In this document: positions 1 through 8,841 of the stretch, one piece after another
Position numbering within the stretch: the stretch's first letter is position 1
How the letters are laid out: each line of letters starts with the position of its first letter
Origin: Funneliformis mosseae
Lineage: Eukaryota; Glomeromycota; Glomeromycetes; Glomerales; Glomeraceae
Reading direction: 5' to 3'
NCBI GenBank assembly: GCA_910592005.1
Contig: CAJVPP010003708.1
Span: 1 to 10,999, forward strand
Length of the DNA: 10,999 bases
Translations under genes and position numbers: made by a program
The notes under the pieces: model-generated
Databases searched by the model: none
What the model was told of the DNA's origin: nothing
Seen by the model: only the letters and a program-made list of their open reading frames with translations

Positions 1-318
1 TATATGAATTTTAAGAAAATTTTTAAAAAATTATTATAATAAAATTTTCAAAACTTAATTTTAAAAATTGAATTATTAAAAAACTTCTTAATAAACTTAA
101 ATTTCTTCTAATAAAGTTGATAAAATATATATTAAATTATACTTTTTATATAATAATCATATTATTAATATAAATATTTTATTTTTTATTAAAAATTAAT
201 ACTTTTTTTTATATTCGCAGGTAAATTTGCCTACTCTACAGTTTAAGAAATAAATAAGATATATTAAATTTTAACTGATTATTAATATATGACAATTAGC
301 TAGATTAAATTTTAGTTA
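1..318. other. A+T-rich spacer left of the first transposon
   Basis: No coding sequence is recognisable on either strand. The only structure I see is a short imperfect inverted repeat at 217-234 (GCAGGTAAA facing TTTGCCTAC, 2 mismatches in 9), which stands out because it is more G+C-rich than its surroundings. Its role is unknown. The TA at 317-318 is the left target-site copy of the element that follows. Confidence 0.6.
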
Positions 319-345
319 TAGTTTTGGCAGAAAAAACTGACAATT
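319..345 (+). repeat. Left terminal inverted repeat of Tc1-type element
   Basis: Begins TAGTTTTGGCAGAAAAAAC directly after a TA dinucleotide and pairs with the inverted sequence at 1579-1604. Such ends are where Tc1-type transposase binds and cuts. The first base is T where the partner end has C, one of several C/T differences between the two ends. Confidence 0.85.
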
Positions 346-439
346 AGAAATTAGCAATTATCTCATTTGGGTTTTATTAAAAAATTTCAAAATTTTAAAA
401 TTAAATTCCCTAAATATACATTAAAAATATATTAAAATT

Positions 440-1502
440 TCAAAAGCTTATTGTATATCCTTGATTTTTTATCATTGATTTTAAACGTTTCAGCATTAAC
501 CTTACAAGATTAATACACAAATTTTTATTGATTGCCTTCTATTCCTCCTTTACTATCTTCATAAAAACCTTTTACATAACTGATTTTTTTCACAGATTAT
601 AATATTAACCTTATTTTCTATATTTATTTTCATTATTACCTATAAGTTTTTAATCAGATTTAGATCCAGAGAAAAAGAAAGTCAGTCAAGAACATGTAGA
701 TAATATTCATAAAAAAGAGCAATTGTAAGCTTGGCTTGATGCTTCAGATCATTATTCTATTGGTATATCTATCTATTATCAAGGACTAGAATGCTTGCTC
801 AAATAAATTTTCAGTTATAATATTCCAGTAAAGCTCTCCATTCATATTTTCAGTGAACATGTGAAAGCTGATGATTCTCTTTGCACAAAATGCTCTCTAC
901 ACATGCCCTTTAAAAGGATGTTTTACTACTACATGTTTTGGCTTTAATTCTCTGCTTTTATAATAAACTAAAGTTGTATTACAAAATATTTAAAATGATG
1001 ACTCATCAGAAAATACAATATTATTTTAATATTCTCTTTAATGTGTTTTTGCTATACAATATAACAATTTATAACTTATAGAGTAAGAAAAGGAACTGAA
1101 CGAGAAACATAAACTTTATATCTGAAAGCTTTAAGATTTTCTCTAACCATTCAGGATGCAATATCAAGCTTGGAGTATTTTTTTTTTAATATTTTCAGTT
1201 AACTCAGTACTTGATGAATATTTATGCGATTTTGCAATTTGACTGAAATAATAACATTGAATAGAAGTAAGACACTTTGGGTGACTTGGATGACTTCTTT
1301 GCTTTAAGTCATTTGTTTTTTTGAGTTATTTAGTCCACCTGTATAGGGTTTTCAATAAAAAACTAATTGTTTTATGAAGGTCTTCAACTTTACAAACTCC
1401 ACTTTTCCATAAAGTCTTAATACAGTTATAGCATTCTTTAAGTACAACTATTGTATGATGTGTGTGAACTTTAAGCCACAGTAATTTATTAAAATATGAC
1501 AT
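440..1502 (-). pseudogene. Tc1-type DD34E transposase pseudogene
   Basis: A transposase cuts and pastes DNA in the nucleus; this copy is broken. Reading the minus strand from the ATG at 1502-1500, one finds an N-terminal helix-turn-helix region (KTLWKSGVCKVEDLHKT, about 1410-1370), a linker, a stretch typical of Tc1 proteins (ENLKAFRYKVYVSRSVPFLT, about 1140-1084), FSDESSF with the first catalytic Asp intact (1007-1005), HVVVKHPFKGHV (about 936-901), MFTENMNGELYWNIITENLF (about 870-805), the DNDPKH-like block with its first Asp changed to Asn (NNDLKH, Asn codon 756-754), and the SPDLNPIE-like block where Glu has become Lys (codon 651-649). The spacing between those last two positions is 34 residues, as in DD34E. 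The C-terminus (LVRLMLKRLKSMIKNQGYT) ends at TGA 442-440. About 354 codons fits the family's usual ~340. Frameshifts and stops break it repeatedly. A 61-codon open stretch at the 5' end (from a TTG at 1508) is its only sizeable intact piece. Confidence 0.88.
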
Positions 1503-1578
1503 AAACAAGTTGTTTACATTATATTTTTTTATTTTTATGTAAGAAAAATAACATGATCAGCTTTAAAATCTAAAAAAA

Positions 1579-1604
1579 AATTTTTAATTTTTCTGCCAGA
1601 ACTG
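1579..1604 (-). repeat. Right terminal inverted repeat of Tc1-type element
   Basis: Read on the minus strand this end starts CAGTTCTGGCAGAAAAA and is followed on the plus strand by TA at 1605-1606. It matches the left end at 319 with mainly C/T differences. Confidence 0.85.
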
Positions 1605-1942
1605 TAATTAATGATATGCTGATTTTAAATTGATTTTTACATATCTGATTTTGATTTTGATTAATAAATATATATAAATTATTTTGATATTATTTTTATT
1701 AATTTGAAATAAAGTAAAGGATTATATATTTCTATATAAAATATCTTGATACTTGTAGTTGAATTAATATTAATCAGTATTTGCAATTATACATAAGTTT
1801 TATTAAATAAATTCTAGTATAAATTTTTTAATTAAAATAATTTCAGACTTTATATAAGAATAATAATTTTCTGTATTTCACAGAATATGGATGATAATTT
1901 TCAAAATTTTAGCCTGATTTATCATTGTAATACTAGCTAATA
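1605..1942. other. A+T-rich spacer
   Basis: I see no gene on either strand. A small hairpin (TTCTGT and ACAGAA arms) lies near 1870-1886. The stretch ends in the TA (1941-1942) that borders the miniature element at 1943. Confidence 0.5.
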
Positions 1943-2111
1943 TAGTTAATTCTTGTTATAACAAACTCTATATCTTAGACTTCAATTTTACTATAAGACT
2001 ATAATAAAGATTTTAAGAGATTTGATTGACTAATTTACTATATAAGAGTATTTTTATTATATTTGTTCAAAAAATTTATTATACAAGATTCGCTATATCA
2101 AGAGTTGACTG
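1943..2111. mobile_element. 169-bp TA-flanked miniature element (MITE) with pogo/Tigger-like ends
   Basis: The left end TAGTTAATTCTTGTTATAAC and the inverted right end CAGTCAACTCTTGATATAGC match at 17 of the first 24 positions, with four of the seven differences in the first 20 bases being C/T or G/A. A TA lies on each side (1941-1942 and 2112-2113). The interior has no reading frame and repeats short TATAA-containing words. The right end resembles the left end of the 2.4-kb pogo/Tigger-type element at 6698 (both carry CAGTC and CTTGATATA), so this is probably a non-autonomous relative of that class. The left end is more A+T-rich than the right. Confidence 0.72.
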
Positions 2112-2683
2112 TATTAAGTTTAGCTAGAATTTTTAAATTATAATGTTAGCTGATTTTGCATAATTCTGATTAAATCACAGAATTTTATAAAATTAACTTT
2201 ATCACACAGAATTCATTCTTAATTACCGCAGAAAATCAACATTCCTAACTTAATAATAGATTCTATTTTACAGTTTAAAACTATAGAATTAATTATTATT
2301 AATATAAATCAAAAATAATTAATAATTATAATATTAGTAAAAATATTATTATAGTAACAACTAAAAATAATTATATTTGCTAAACATTTTTAATAATAAT
2401 AATTTATTATTATTAATATACTTTTTATAATTTAATTTAGTAATTATAAAAAAATAAATACTGTAATTATAAAAGTAAGAGTATTTATATTAATAATTTT
2501 TTATTTATAATTAATATTTGAAAAGATAAAAATATATTTAAACTATTTTTATAATTGACTTTAATATTTTAAATAGATAAAATAGCATATTTTAATGATA
2601 ATTTTGTTATATTTAATTATAATTAATTATCTAATTAAATCAATATTAATATAAATTATTAATTTTTTGATTTAAACTATTTA
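2112..2683. other. A+T-rich spacer with a perfect TAA/TTA palindrome
   Basis: No gene is recognisable. At 2391-2415 lies a perfect inverted repeat with 12-bp arms of TAA units and a single central T, which could form a cruciform or simply reflect simple-sequence growth. The TA at 2682-2683 borders the next miniature element. Confidence 0.5.
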
Positions 2684-2945
2684 CAGTTCTGGTGGAAAAA
2701 ACTGACAATTAAACAATAGTGAATATCTCATGTGATTTTTATTTAACAAACCTTAAAATTTTAATATATTGTATCTTGTGATATACACTTTAAGATATAA
2801 TAATTATTTAATAGTCTATTATGCAATAATTATTTTTTTATTACTAATTTTATGCATTTCAAAATAGATTTTGAAAAATAAATATATATAAATAATATAT
2901 ATTTTTTAATAATCTTCTATATATTTTTCTATATTATATTATATC

Positions 2946-3240
2946 TAGTGATCAAATAAAGATAAAATATAGTTCATTAGAATTGTCTCATTAAGACAAA
3001 TTGAATGGTAATAAATTCTTATTTTTAAGTGTAAAACTTGTATAATTATAGGATAAAATGCTAAATAAATTAGCAGTATTTATTAATGTTTATTACACAT
3101 AACATTTTATAATATTTTTTTACATTTAGTAATCACAGAAAAATGAATTATAGCTCATTAAATTCATTTTATTAAGATGAATTTAATGATACTAAATTCA
3201 TATTCCTAAACGTAAAACTCACGAAATTATAAAGTTATAA
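2946..3240 (+). repeat. Two diverged direct copies of a ~115-bp hairpin-bearing unit, period 181 bp
   Basis: The stretch 2946-3060 aligns by eye with 3127-3240: TAGTGATCA against TAGTAATCA, ATATAGTTCATTA against TTATAGCTCATTA, TAATAAATTC against TACTAAATTC, GTAAAACTTG against GTAAAACTCA. Each copy contains an inverted repeat at the same place: TTGTCT-CATTA-AGACAA (2983-2999) in the first, and perfect 11-bp arms with a 9-base loop (3157-3187) in the second. The hairpin bases differ between copies while base pairing is kept. Confidence 0.7.
3157..3187. repeat. Perfect 11-bp inverted repeat inside the miniature element
   Basis: ATTAAATTCAT (3157-3167) faces ATGAATTTAAT (3177-3187) across a 9-base loop. 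It corresponds in position to the shorter hairpin at 2983-2999 in the other copy of the duplicated unit. Confidence 0.85.
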
Positions 3241-3270
3241 AAAAAATTGTCAGATTTTCTGCCACAACTA

Positions 3271-5529
3271 TATATTATTTATAATATATTATAGTAATTT
3301 TTATGCTTCTTTAATCAGTTAATTAAGCTATTATAATACTTTATCAACAAATAAGTGATCTTTACTTAATATTCATAATAATTATCAAATTTCTAAAAAT
3401 ATGATAAATAATATAAAGAAGAAATTACTCAAAAGATTATTATAAATGCAATGGTAATTAAACTTGATAAGTAAAATTTGCTGCATTTGATCTAAATATT
3501 AAATTAACATTATATTATATTATAACATATAGTTTAATATAAATTCAAAACCTTTATTCAAAATATTAAATTACCACAATATACAAATACATTATTATCA
3601 TCACATAATTATTTTAAAAAGATCTTTAAAGATTTACATTATACTTTATATTTTACAGATAATAATTTATAAAATTATTTCTTATCTAAAATTGATTATA
3701 TTATAAAAAGTTTATGCAAAAATATTTCTAAAATATCAAAATAGCAAAAATAATTTATATATATTGTTAGCTTAGTATCTGTAAATTTAAATGATTAACT
3801 TTTAATTTAATCCATTGAATTAAATATAAGATAATATCATAATCACGTCTATATGAAGATATGATAAAAGGTAATAATAATGAATTTATAAATTCTATTA
3901 TTGAACTTTTAGTTTATCCTAAAATCCTGTCTCAAGTTACTTTTTAATTCAAAGAAAAATACAAGATATTTATACAAAATAAAATACTATAAAATATAAT
4001 ATAACAAATATAATATAAAAGATAAAATAAATAAATAAGATAAATATAAATACTCTACTAACTATGATCAATTAACAAGTATAACATTTATAATAATTAT
4101 ATATAATCTATTTAATATGTTAAATAGATCAATGATGACCACTTTTCACTTTTGATCTCATGACTAATTAAGATGCAATCATAGATCACAGCTTAAATAT
4201 ATTCACATTTGTAAAAATACTATAAAATACCTTGGATAATTGTTATAATCCAAAAAGCAAATTCATATTTAAAATAGATGACAGATAACTTTGTCTTAAA
4301 AGTTGATATAAAAAGTTTAAATTAAGTAAATTTTAAATATTATCAATATCAATGAATTTTAACATCAAATTTTTGACTGATTTGTATGACTTGTATTTTT
4401 GTCAGCTATCTTAAATTGAATGTTCTAATGAAATTCCTTTTATTTTTTTCTTTTTGCCACTTGTAAAATCTTAAAAACCATACATGTGATTCAACTTTTT
4501 TGAAAAAATCTTAATATATTTTTTATATTATCATAATGTAATAGATGATTCTAAAGTAAAATATTTATTATTATTAAAAAGTTAACATAAATATATAAAA
4601 AAAAGTAATTAAAAGTTAAAAAGTTAAATATATCTAATCTTATGAATATGAATATTTCTTTAAAAATCCTTTAAAAAATACTTTTGTAAATTTAAATAAA
4701 TAAAATTTATTTGTGTATATAAAATGTTATTAAAAATGGTTATTCAAAAATCAGAAAATTTGTAATAATATATTGATATTGAAAGAAATAAAAAAATTTT
4801 CTTAAAATTCTATGTCTTATAAAATGAAGATCAATAATCTTATTAAATTAAAAAAAATAAAACTAATGCAAACGTTATAAGAAATAAAAAAACATTTCAA
4901 ATAAAATTTTGATGGATTAAAATAAAGGTAACATCTTAATTTTCAGAATATTAATTTTTAATTAGTAATTAAAAATTAGTATTAATAATTGAAAATATGA
5001 TCGAAATATAAGAACATTAGAGAAGACAATTATTGTATTTGTATAGAGAGGTTGATTTTAGACAAGTTTAAAGGTAGGTTGAATTTTTAACAGATTTATG
5101 ACAATAGACATTAGGTAAATCATGTTCAAGAGAAGTAAATATATAATTTAGTATTATTTTTTAAAATAAAAAACAAATTTTACATATGACGAGAATTAAG
5201 TTTATAATTCTACCTATAATTTATGATTAAAAGAAAAATATAGAAAGGCATGAATAAGATGTCTTGAAAAAAATTTTCTAGCTATAAATTGTTATAACTT
5301 ACCTATTATATAATTGTTTAGAAGAAAAATCAGAAATATAGTAACTTAATTCTACATATGATTTTCTAATATTTTTTCCTTCACCTTGCATAAATTCCTT
5401 AATTTAATCATCAATCTATAAATAAAATAAATAAGCGATAAATTTAAATCTTTAATTTTTCTCATTTTTACCGCTTATCAGCAATATTTAAGTTAAAAAA
5501 TGATTACTATATAATATTATTCAACACTA
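3271..5529. other. 2.3 kb of A+T-rich sequence without recognisable gene
   Basis: I read both strands and found no protein family, RNA gene or transposon end that I could support. Small structures: an inverted repeat at 3661-3679 (AATAATTT and AAATTATT arms), an imperfect hairpin around 4154-4190 (TGATCTCATGA against a partner ending ATAGATCA), a near-perfect palindrome at 4952-4978, and a loose hairpin between about 5430 and 5480 (ATAAGCG and CGCTTAT). Long A+T-only runs such as 3960-4050 look like ordinary low-complexity DNA. Old unrecognisable transposon relics are possible. Confidence 0.5.
4952..4978. repeat. 27-bp near-perfect palindrome
   Basis: TAATTTTTAATTA (4952-4964) and TAATTAAAAATTA (4966-4978) are exact reverse complements separated by one G. 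It lies in non-coding spacer with no adjacent gene, so a transcription terminator role is not supported; it may be a chance or recombination-related structure in A+T-rich DNA. Confidence 0.85.
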
Positions 5530-5684
5530 AAATCACATGAAATTTAGCGTGATTAAGATCAATTAAAACTAAAATCAAAATGAACTCAATAATAAAATAG
5601 GCATTCAACCTATTGTTTGTGGGTTGACCTTATTTCTCATAATTCAAACTTATTATTTTTGTAAAATCTTTTTACGTGTGATTT
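5530..5684. other. Possible small foldback element
   Basis: AAATCACATGAAA (5530-5542) roughly matches the reverse complement of 5671-5684 (AAATCACACGTAAA), and the centre has a further imperfect hairpin (AATAGGCATTCAACCT against the inverted GGGTTGACCTTATT, about 5594-5635). The arms between are poorly matched and I see no clear target-site duplication, so this may be a decayed miniature element or coincidence. Confidence 0.25.
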
Positions 5685-5822
5685 ATCTTTTATATGTAAC
5701 TAAATTAAAATTGCAAAATATTAAAATAGTGAAAATTACAAAAAGGTATTTTATATATATCTTGCCAAATCAAAATTTATTATAAAATATCTTTTCTAAA
5801 ACTTAGTTTTTTAATAGTCATA

Positions 5823-6464
5823 ATGAGTTGCATTTTATCAATCTCTTCATCTTTCTACCAATGTTTTACATGTAATAAGTAATATAAAAGAAAGGCTGTA
5901 TATAATCGACATCAGTAAGTTATTATAGCATATAATACTATACCTTATGATTGCTATGTATTACCTGTAGTTGTTACAAGTAAATTCAAGAAAACAATTG
6001 TATTTATGATTAAGAAGTGACTTAAATTACATTTTCATTCTACTGATAAACAAAGCATTATATTTTCATATAGTAAAAGTCAATTTTTTGCGATTTTTAG
6101 AAGTTATATTCATTATTTTAATTTAAAAAGATAAGAATACAAGTGTATATTTTATGGAGAAGTAGTATATGATACTTTGGCTTAGTTGTTTGATAATGAA
6201 TTTTGAGAAACAAAATTTTTTGATTATGATTAAAGAACATTTGTATTGATATATTAATCTCAAAATATCACTTAGAAAATAGATTCTTCTTTTCCTTTAA
6301 AAGATCCTGATCCTTTAGACATGCAAAATCAAAGAAGGTGAAAATAACTTATCCAAGTTGTTGTTTTTTAGAAGGTAAAGCAAAGAAGTGATACTCATAG
6401 TATTTCTTATTTATCTGAATTTATTTGTTTAAGCTTTACTATTAATTATATTTTAATTAGATAA
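5823..6464 (+). pseudogene. Pseudogene of a hypothetical protein with a partial C2H2-like finger
   Basis: One plus-strand frame from ATG 5823 to TAA 6462 (213 codons) reads protein-like throughout, with internal stops but no frameshift. Near the start, Cys14 and Cys17 (C-x2-C) are followed after 12 residues by His30, the first three ligands of a C2H2 zinc finger; the second His is not at the usual spacing. Further segments include YDCYVLPVVVTSKFKKTIVF (5946-6005), SQFFAIFRSYIHYFNLKR (6078-6131), EYKCIFYGEVVYDTLA (6135-6182), and DPDPLDMQNQRR (6303-6338). Twelve stops fall at 5880, 5916, 6018, 6132, 6183, 6204, 6231, 6255, 6273, 6339, 6345 and 6369; most sit where Gln, Trp or Arg would be plausible (CAA or CAG to TAA or TAG, TGG to TGA, CGA to TGA). 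I cannot name the protein. It resembles multicopy hypothetical proteins of Rhizophagus-like fungi in style, which is recollection and not a search result. The stop count is only moderately below chance for such A+T-rich DNA. Confidence 0.5.
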
Positions 6465-6697
6465 TATATAGAAATTAGAATTTTGTTTTTATTCTGTATT
6501 TGATTTATTTTATTAAAAATTTCAATCACATATTACTAAAAAGTCTAAAGTTTTATACATATAATATTAAGATTTAGTGTAAAAAGAAAATAGAAATGAT
6601 GTTAAATAAATTAAGGTAATTTGAAATTTATTTATTTATATGATTAGATTTAAAATTATGAAATATTAATTTATTTATTAAAAACAGATTAGTTATA
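6465..6697. other. A+T-rich spacer before the pogo-type element
   Basis: No gene seen. The TA at 6696-6697 is the left target-site copy of the element that begins at 6698. Confidence 0.5.
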
Positions 6698-6894
6698 CAG
6701 TCTGACCTTGATATAATAAACCTATGATATAATGAACTTTTAACTTACTGAATATTTTTTTAAGAATCAGATTCATAATATTTAAAAAAATTTCAATATA
6801 CTGAATATCATATAAAATTTATATAATGTATACTGAATTTTTATAGAGTAACTGTTTATAATAAAGTATAATAAAAAAATTTCAATATACTGAA
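6698..6894 (+). repeat. Left terminal repeat and subterminal repeated motifs
   Basis: After the terminal CAGT, TGATATAATAAACCT (6709-6723) is repeated as TGATATAATGAACTT (6725-6739), offset by 16 bp. The palindrome-like word TTCAATATACTGAA occurs twice (6792-6805 and 6881-6894). A perfect-palindrome version, TTCAATATATTGAA, occurs near the other end (9003-9016). Repeated subterminal words are common binding sites for the HTH part of such transposases; that role here is inference. Confidence 0.65.
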
Positions 6895-7555
6895 TTGATC
6901 ACGTAATTAGTAAAATTAGTATTATAAAATTCAAAAATTGGTAAATCAGCATTTAGGTAGATTATAATTAAATAATTTGATTGATTGTTTAAATTATTTT
7001 TACTATACTATGAATCAAAAAAAGAAAAAATGTAAATAATGAAACAATGTTAAAAAAAGAAAAGTTTTAACTTTTGAAGAAAAGAAAGAATTATATTTGC
7101 TTTATCAAGAAAATCCATTATTAGTACAGGAAGAAATAGGAAAAAAATTTGATGTAAAAAAAAATATTGTGTGCAAAATTAAGATAAATAATTAAATATA
7201 AAACTTAATAGTTTTAATACAACTAAACAAAAAGAAAAATTACCAAAATTTTTTGAACTAGAAGAAGCTTTGGCAATTTGAATTTTAAATGCTTTATTTT
7301 CTAATAAAACTATAACAGGAAAAATCATTACAATCAAAGCTGCTAATTTTACAAAATTAATAAATATTGAAGGTTTTATCAGATTAGCAAAATGGTTAAA
7401 TAATTTTAAAAAAAGACACAATATTAAGCAATATAATAAATATGGTGAAGCTCATAATGATTCAAGTGAAGAAGAATTAGTTAAAAAAAGAGAAAAATTA
7501 CAGGAATTAATTAGTAATTTTGATTTTGAAAACATGTTTAACTATGATGAAATTA

Positions 7556-7639
7556 GTAAATTTTTATATAACTTAGATTTTAAAAAGTAATTATGATAAA
7601 TATAATTTAAATTTTAAAAATATTTTTATTTTTATTTAG
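7556..7639 (+). other. Inferred 84-nt spliceosomal intron in the transposase
   Basis: GTAAAT at 7556 and TTTAG ending at 7639 bracket 84 nt with several in-frame stops. Without it, FNYDEI (ending in codon 7552-7554) joins through a phase-1 codon (A at 7555 plus GA at 7640-7641) to LY-stop-KLK. That restores the DETGLYWKL-like block expected after the first catalytic Asp of this family, with TGA where TGG is expected. The length is a multiple of three, so the flanking frame is the same on both sides. Splicing is inferred, not shown. Confidence 0.6.
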
Positions 7640-8072
7640 GATTATATTGAAAGTTAAAACTTTTTAAAACATTATCTATTGATCCTTTTTCTGAAACAAA
7701 AAAATCAAAATATAGAGTTACAGTTTTATTAATATTTAATGCAACTGATTTAATTAAACTTCTAGTACTTTATATTTATAAATATCAAATACTAAGAAAC
7801 TTAAAAGGAATTGATAAATCAAAGCTTTCTATAGATTATTTTTAGAATAAAAGTACCTGGATACAAACAATCTATTTGGAATAAATATTTAAAACTTTTA
7901 AATCAAAGAATAAAAAGGCAAAATAGAAAGATTCTTCTCTTAGTAAATAATATACTAGTTCATTCTGTTAGTAATCCAGAGTTATTGACAAATATTATAA
8001 TCTATTATTTACCTTTCAATACTACAGTGCATCTGCAACCTGCTGATGCTGATATTATTAATTTATTTAAGG

Positions 8073-8144
8073 GTTGTATATTATTTATTATAAATTAAAT
8101 TATAAAATTAATAGCATATATTTTAATAATTTATTAATCTTAAG
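8073..8144 (+). other. Inferred 72-nt (or 69-nt) intron in the transposase
   Basis: After NLFK, the sequence from GTTGTA (8073), or alternatively GTATAT (8076), to CTTAAG (8144) is A+T-rich and stop-filled. Removing it joins FK through a phase-1 codon (G at 8072 plus CA at 8145-8146) to a stop-YRKRLIKNKIEAYD, matching the FKAQYRK-like continuation usual after the third catalytic Asp. Both alternatives are multiples of three; GTATAT is the more canonical donor but adds one residue. Splicing is inferred. Confidence 0.55.
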
Positions 8145-8841
8145 CATAATATCGTAAAAGACTTATAAAAAATAAAATTGAGGCTTATGATAATGAAATA
8201 GAGTTAAATATACCAGTTTTTAAATTGAAGATAAGTAACACTATTTTACTTTATATTAAAGCTTGAGAAGCTGTAACAAGTAAAACTATTCATAATTGTT
8301 GGTCAAAAACTGGAATTTTACTAACATCACCTTCATTTTCACCTTTATCTTTACCTTCACCTTCAACTTTACTTTCTGATGAAGAACAAAATGATGATAA
8401 TCTGAATGAATTAGAAGAGATGCAAAAATTATTAAATTAATATAGTAATTTTATTTCTGATGAGTTAATGAACGTTAAGGAATTTATCATAATAATAATT
8501 ATAAAGGAGAAAATATTACAGATGAAGAAATTGTTAATATGATAAAATTGAATAAAACAGATTTTAAAAAAGAAAAATTAATTCTACAACCTAAAATATC
8601 CACTTCAGAAGTAATAGCATTATTGAACAAAGTATTATCTTTTCTTGATAATTCACCTTATACTTTTATTATGAAATTCTATAACAGAAATCTATTATAT
8701 AATCTTAAAAATCAAATTATTTGTTTCAATAAAAATAGTAGAATTCAATCAGTATTAAATAGTTAGTTAAATATATAATAGATCATGTGTAACTTAATAT
8801 TATAATAATTAATAATATAATTTCTTTTTTAAATATTAAAT

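Larger units (their letters stand above)
319..1604 (-). mobile_element. Complete, inactivated Tc1/mariner-type transposon (1286 bp)
   Basis: The element is bounded by inverted terminal repeats and a TA on each side (317-318 and 1605-1606), the target duplication expected of the Tc1/mariner superfamily. The left end starts TAGTTTTGGCAGAAAAA and the inverted right end starts CAGTTCTGGCAGAAAAA, so the recognisable repeat is about 20-26 bp. The interior codes on the minus strand for a degenerate DD34E transposase (440-1502). The left ~80 bp, including CTGACAATTA and TATCTCAT, is shared with the miniature element at 2684-3270. With its transposase full of stops and frameshifts it cannot move by itself; its ends might still be usable by an active relative elsewhere, which is inference. 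Confidence 0.9.
2684..3270. mobile_element. 587-bp TA-flanked miniature element related to the Tc1-type element
   Basis: The left end CAGTTCTGGTGGAAAAAACT and the inverted right end TAGTTGTGGCAGAAAATCTG form a terminal inverted repeat of about 27 bp running to GACAATT, with TA at 2682-2683 and 3271-3272. The first ~80 bp is recognisably the same as the start of the element at 319 (GACAATTA, then TATCTCAT, then TTAAAATTTTAA-like sequence). No transposase remnant is visible inside, so it is a non-autonomous derivative or relative. The interior carries a duplicated segment with hairpins (2946-3240). Confidence 0.85.
7010..8766 (+). pseudogene. Pogo/Tigger-type transposase pseudogene (CENP-B-like HTH + DDE)
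   Basis: Parts in order: a CENP-B/Psq-like N-terminal HTH (KKRKVLTFEEKKELYLLYQE, then GKKFDVKK, 7052-7165); a Tc5-type HTH (FELEEALAI-stop-ILNALFSNKTI, then FIRLAKWLNNFKKRHNIKQY, 7252-7434) ending in a GEA motif; the DDE domain starting at FNYDE with the first Asp at 7546-7548; TKKSKYRVTVLLIFNAT (about 7696-7746); LLLVNN where LLLVDN is expected, the second Asp now Asn (7946-7948); HLQPADADIINLFK with the third Asp at 8045-8047, 32 residues after the second; TIHNCWSKTGIL (8288-8323); a Ser/Pro-rich stretch (8324-8369); and an acidic C-terminal region ending in a 76-codon open stretch (8539-8766). Stops lie at 7037, 7040, 7193, about 7276, 7849 and 8264. Frameshifts lie between 7193 and 7213, near 7870, and near 8490 in an AAT/ATA run. 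Two in-frame introns are inferred (7556-7639 and 8073-8144). Confidence 0.9.

Noticed and set aside
1503..1508. TTG as the start of the minus-strand transposase
   Set aside because: An ATG two codons downstream (1502-1500) is the ordinary eukaryotic start; nothing supports TTG use.
3852..3947. 31-codon open stretch in the long spacer
   Set aside because: Short, no start context, no similarity I can name; expected by chance.
4130..4513. Minus-strand protein-like stretch with segments such as KKLNHMYGF and SVKNLMLKFIDIDNI
   Set aside because: About nine stops in 125 codons is close to chance for this base composition and I recognise no family. A masked-stop translated search could rescue it.
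4952..4978. Rho-independent terminator
   Set aside because: The palindrome is A+T-only apart from its centre, has no adjacent gene, and the context is eukaryotic.
4999..5349. Plus-strand frame with LKEKYRKA and CLEKNFLAINCYNLP segments
   Set aside because: About a dozen stops in 117 codons is what random A+T-rich DNA gives, and no motif is recognisable.
7179..7421. 80-codon open frame on the minus strand
   Set aside because: It lies antisense to the HTH region of the pogo-type transposase, whose plus-strand translation matches a known domain order. The hydrophobic reverse translation is a shadow.
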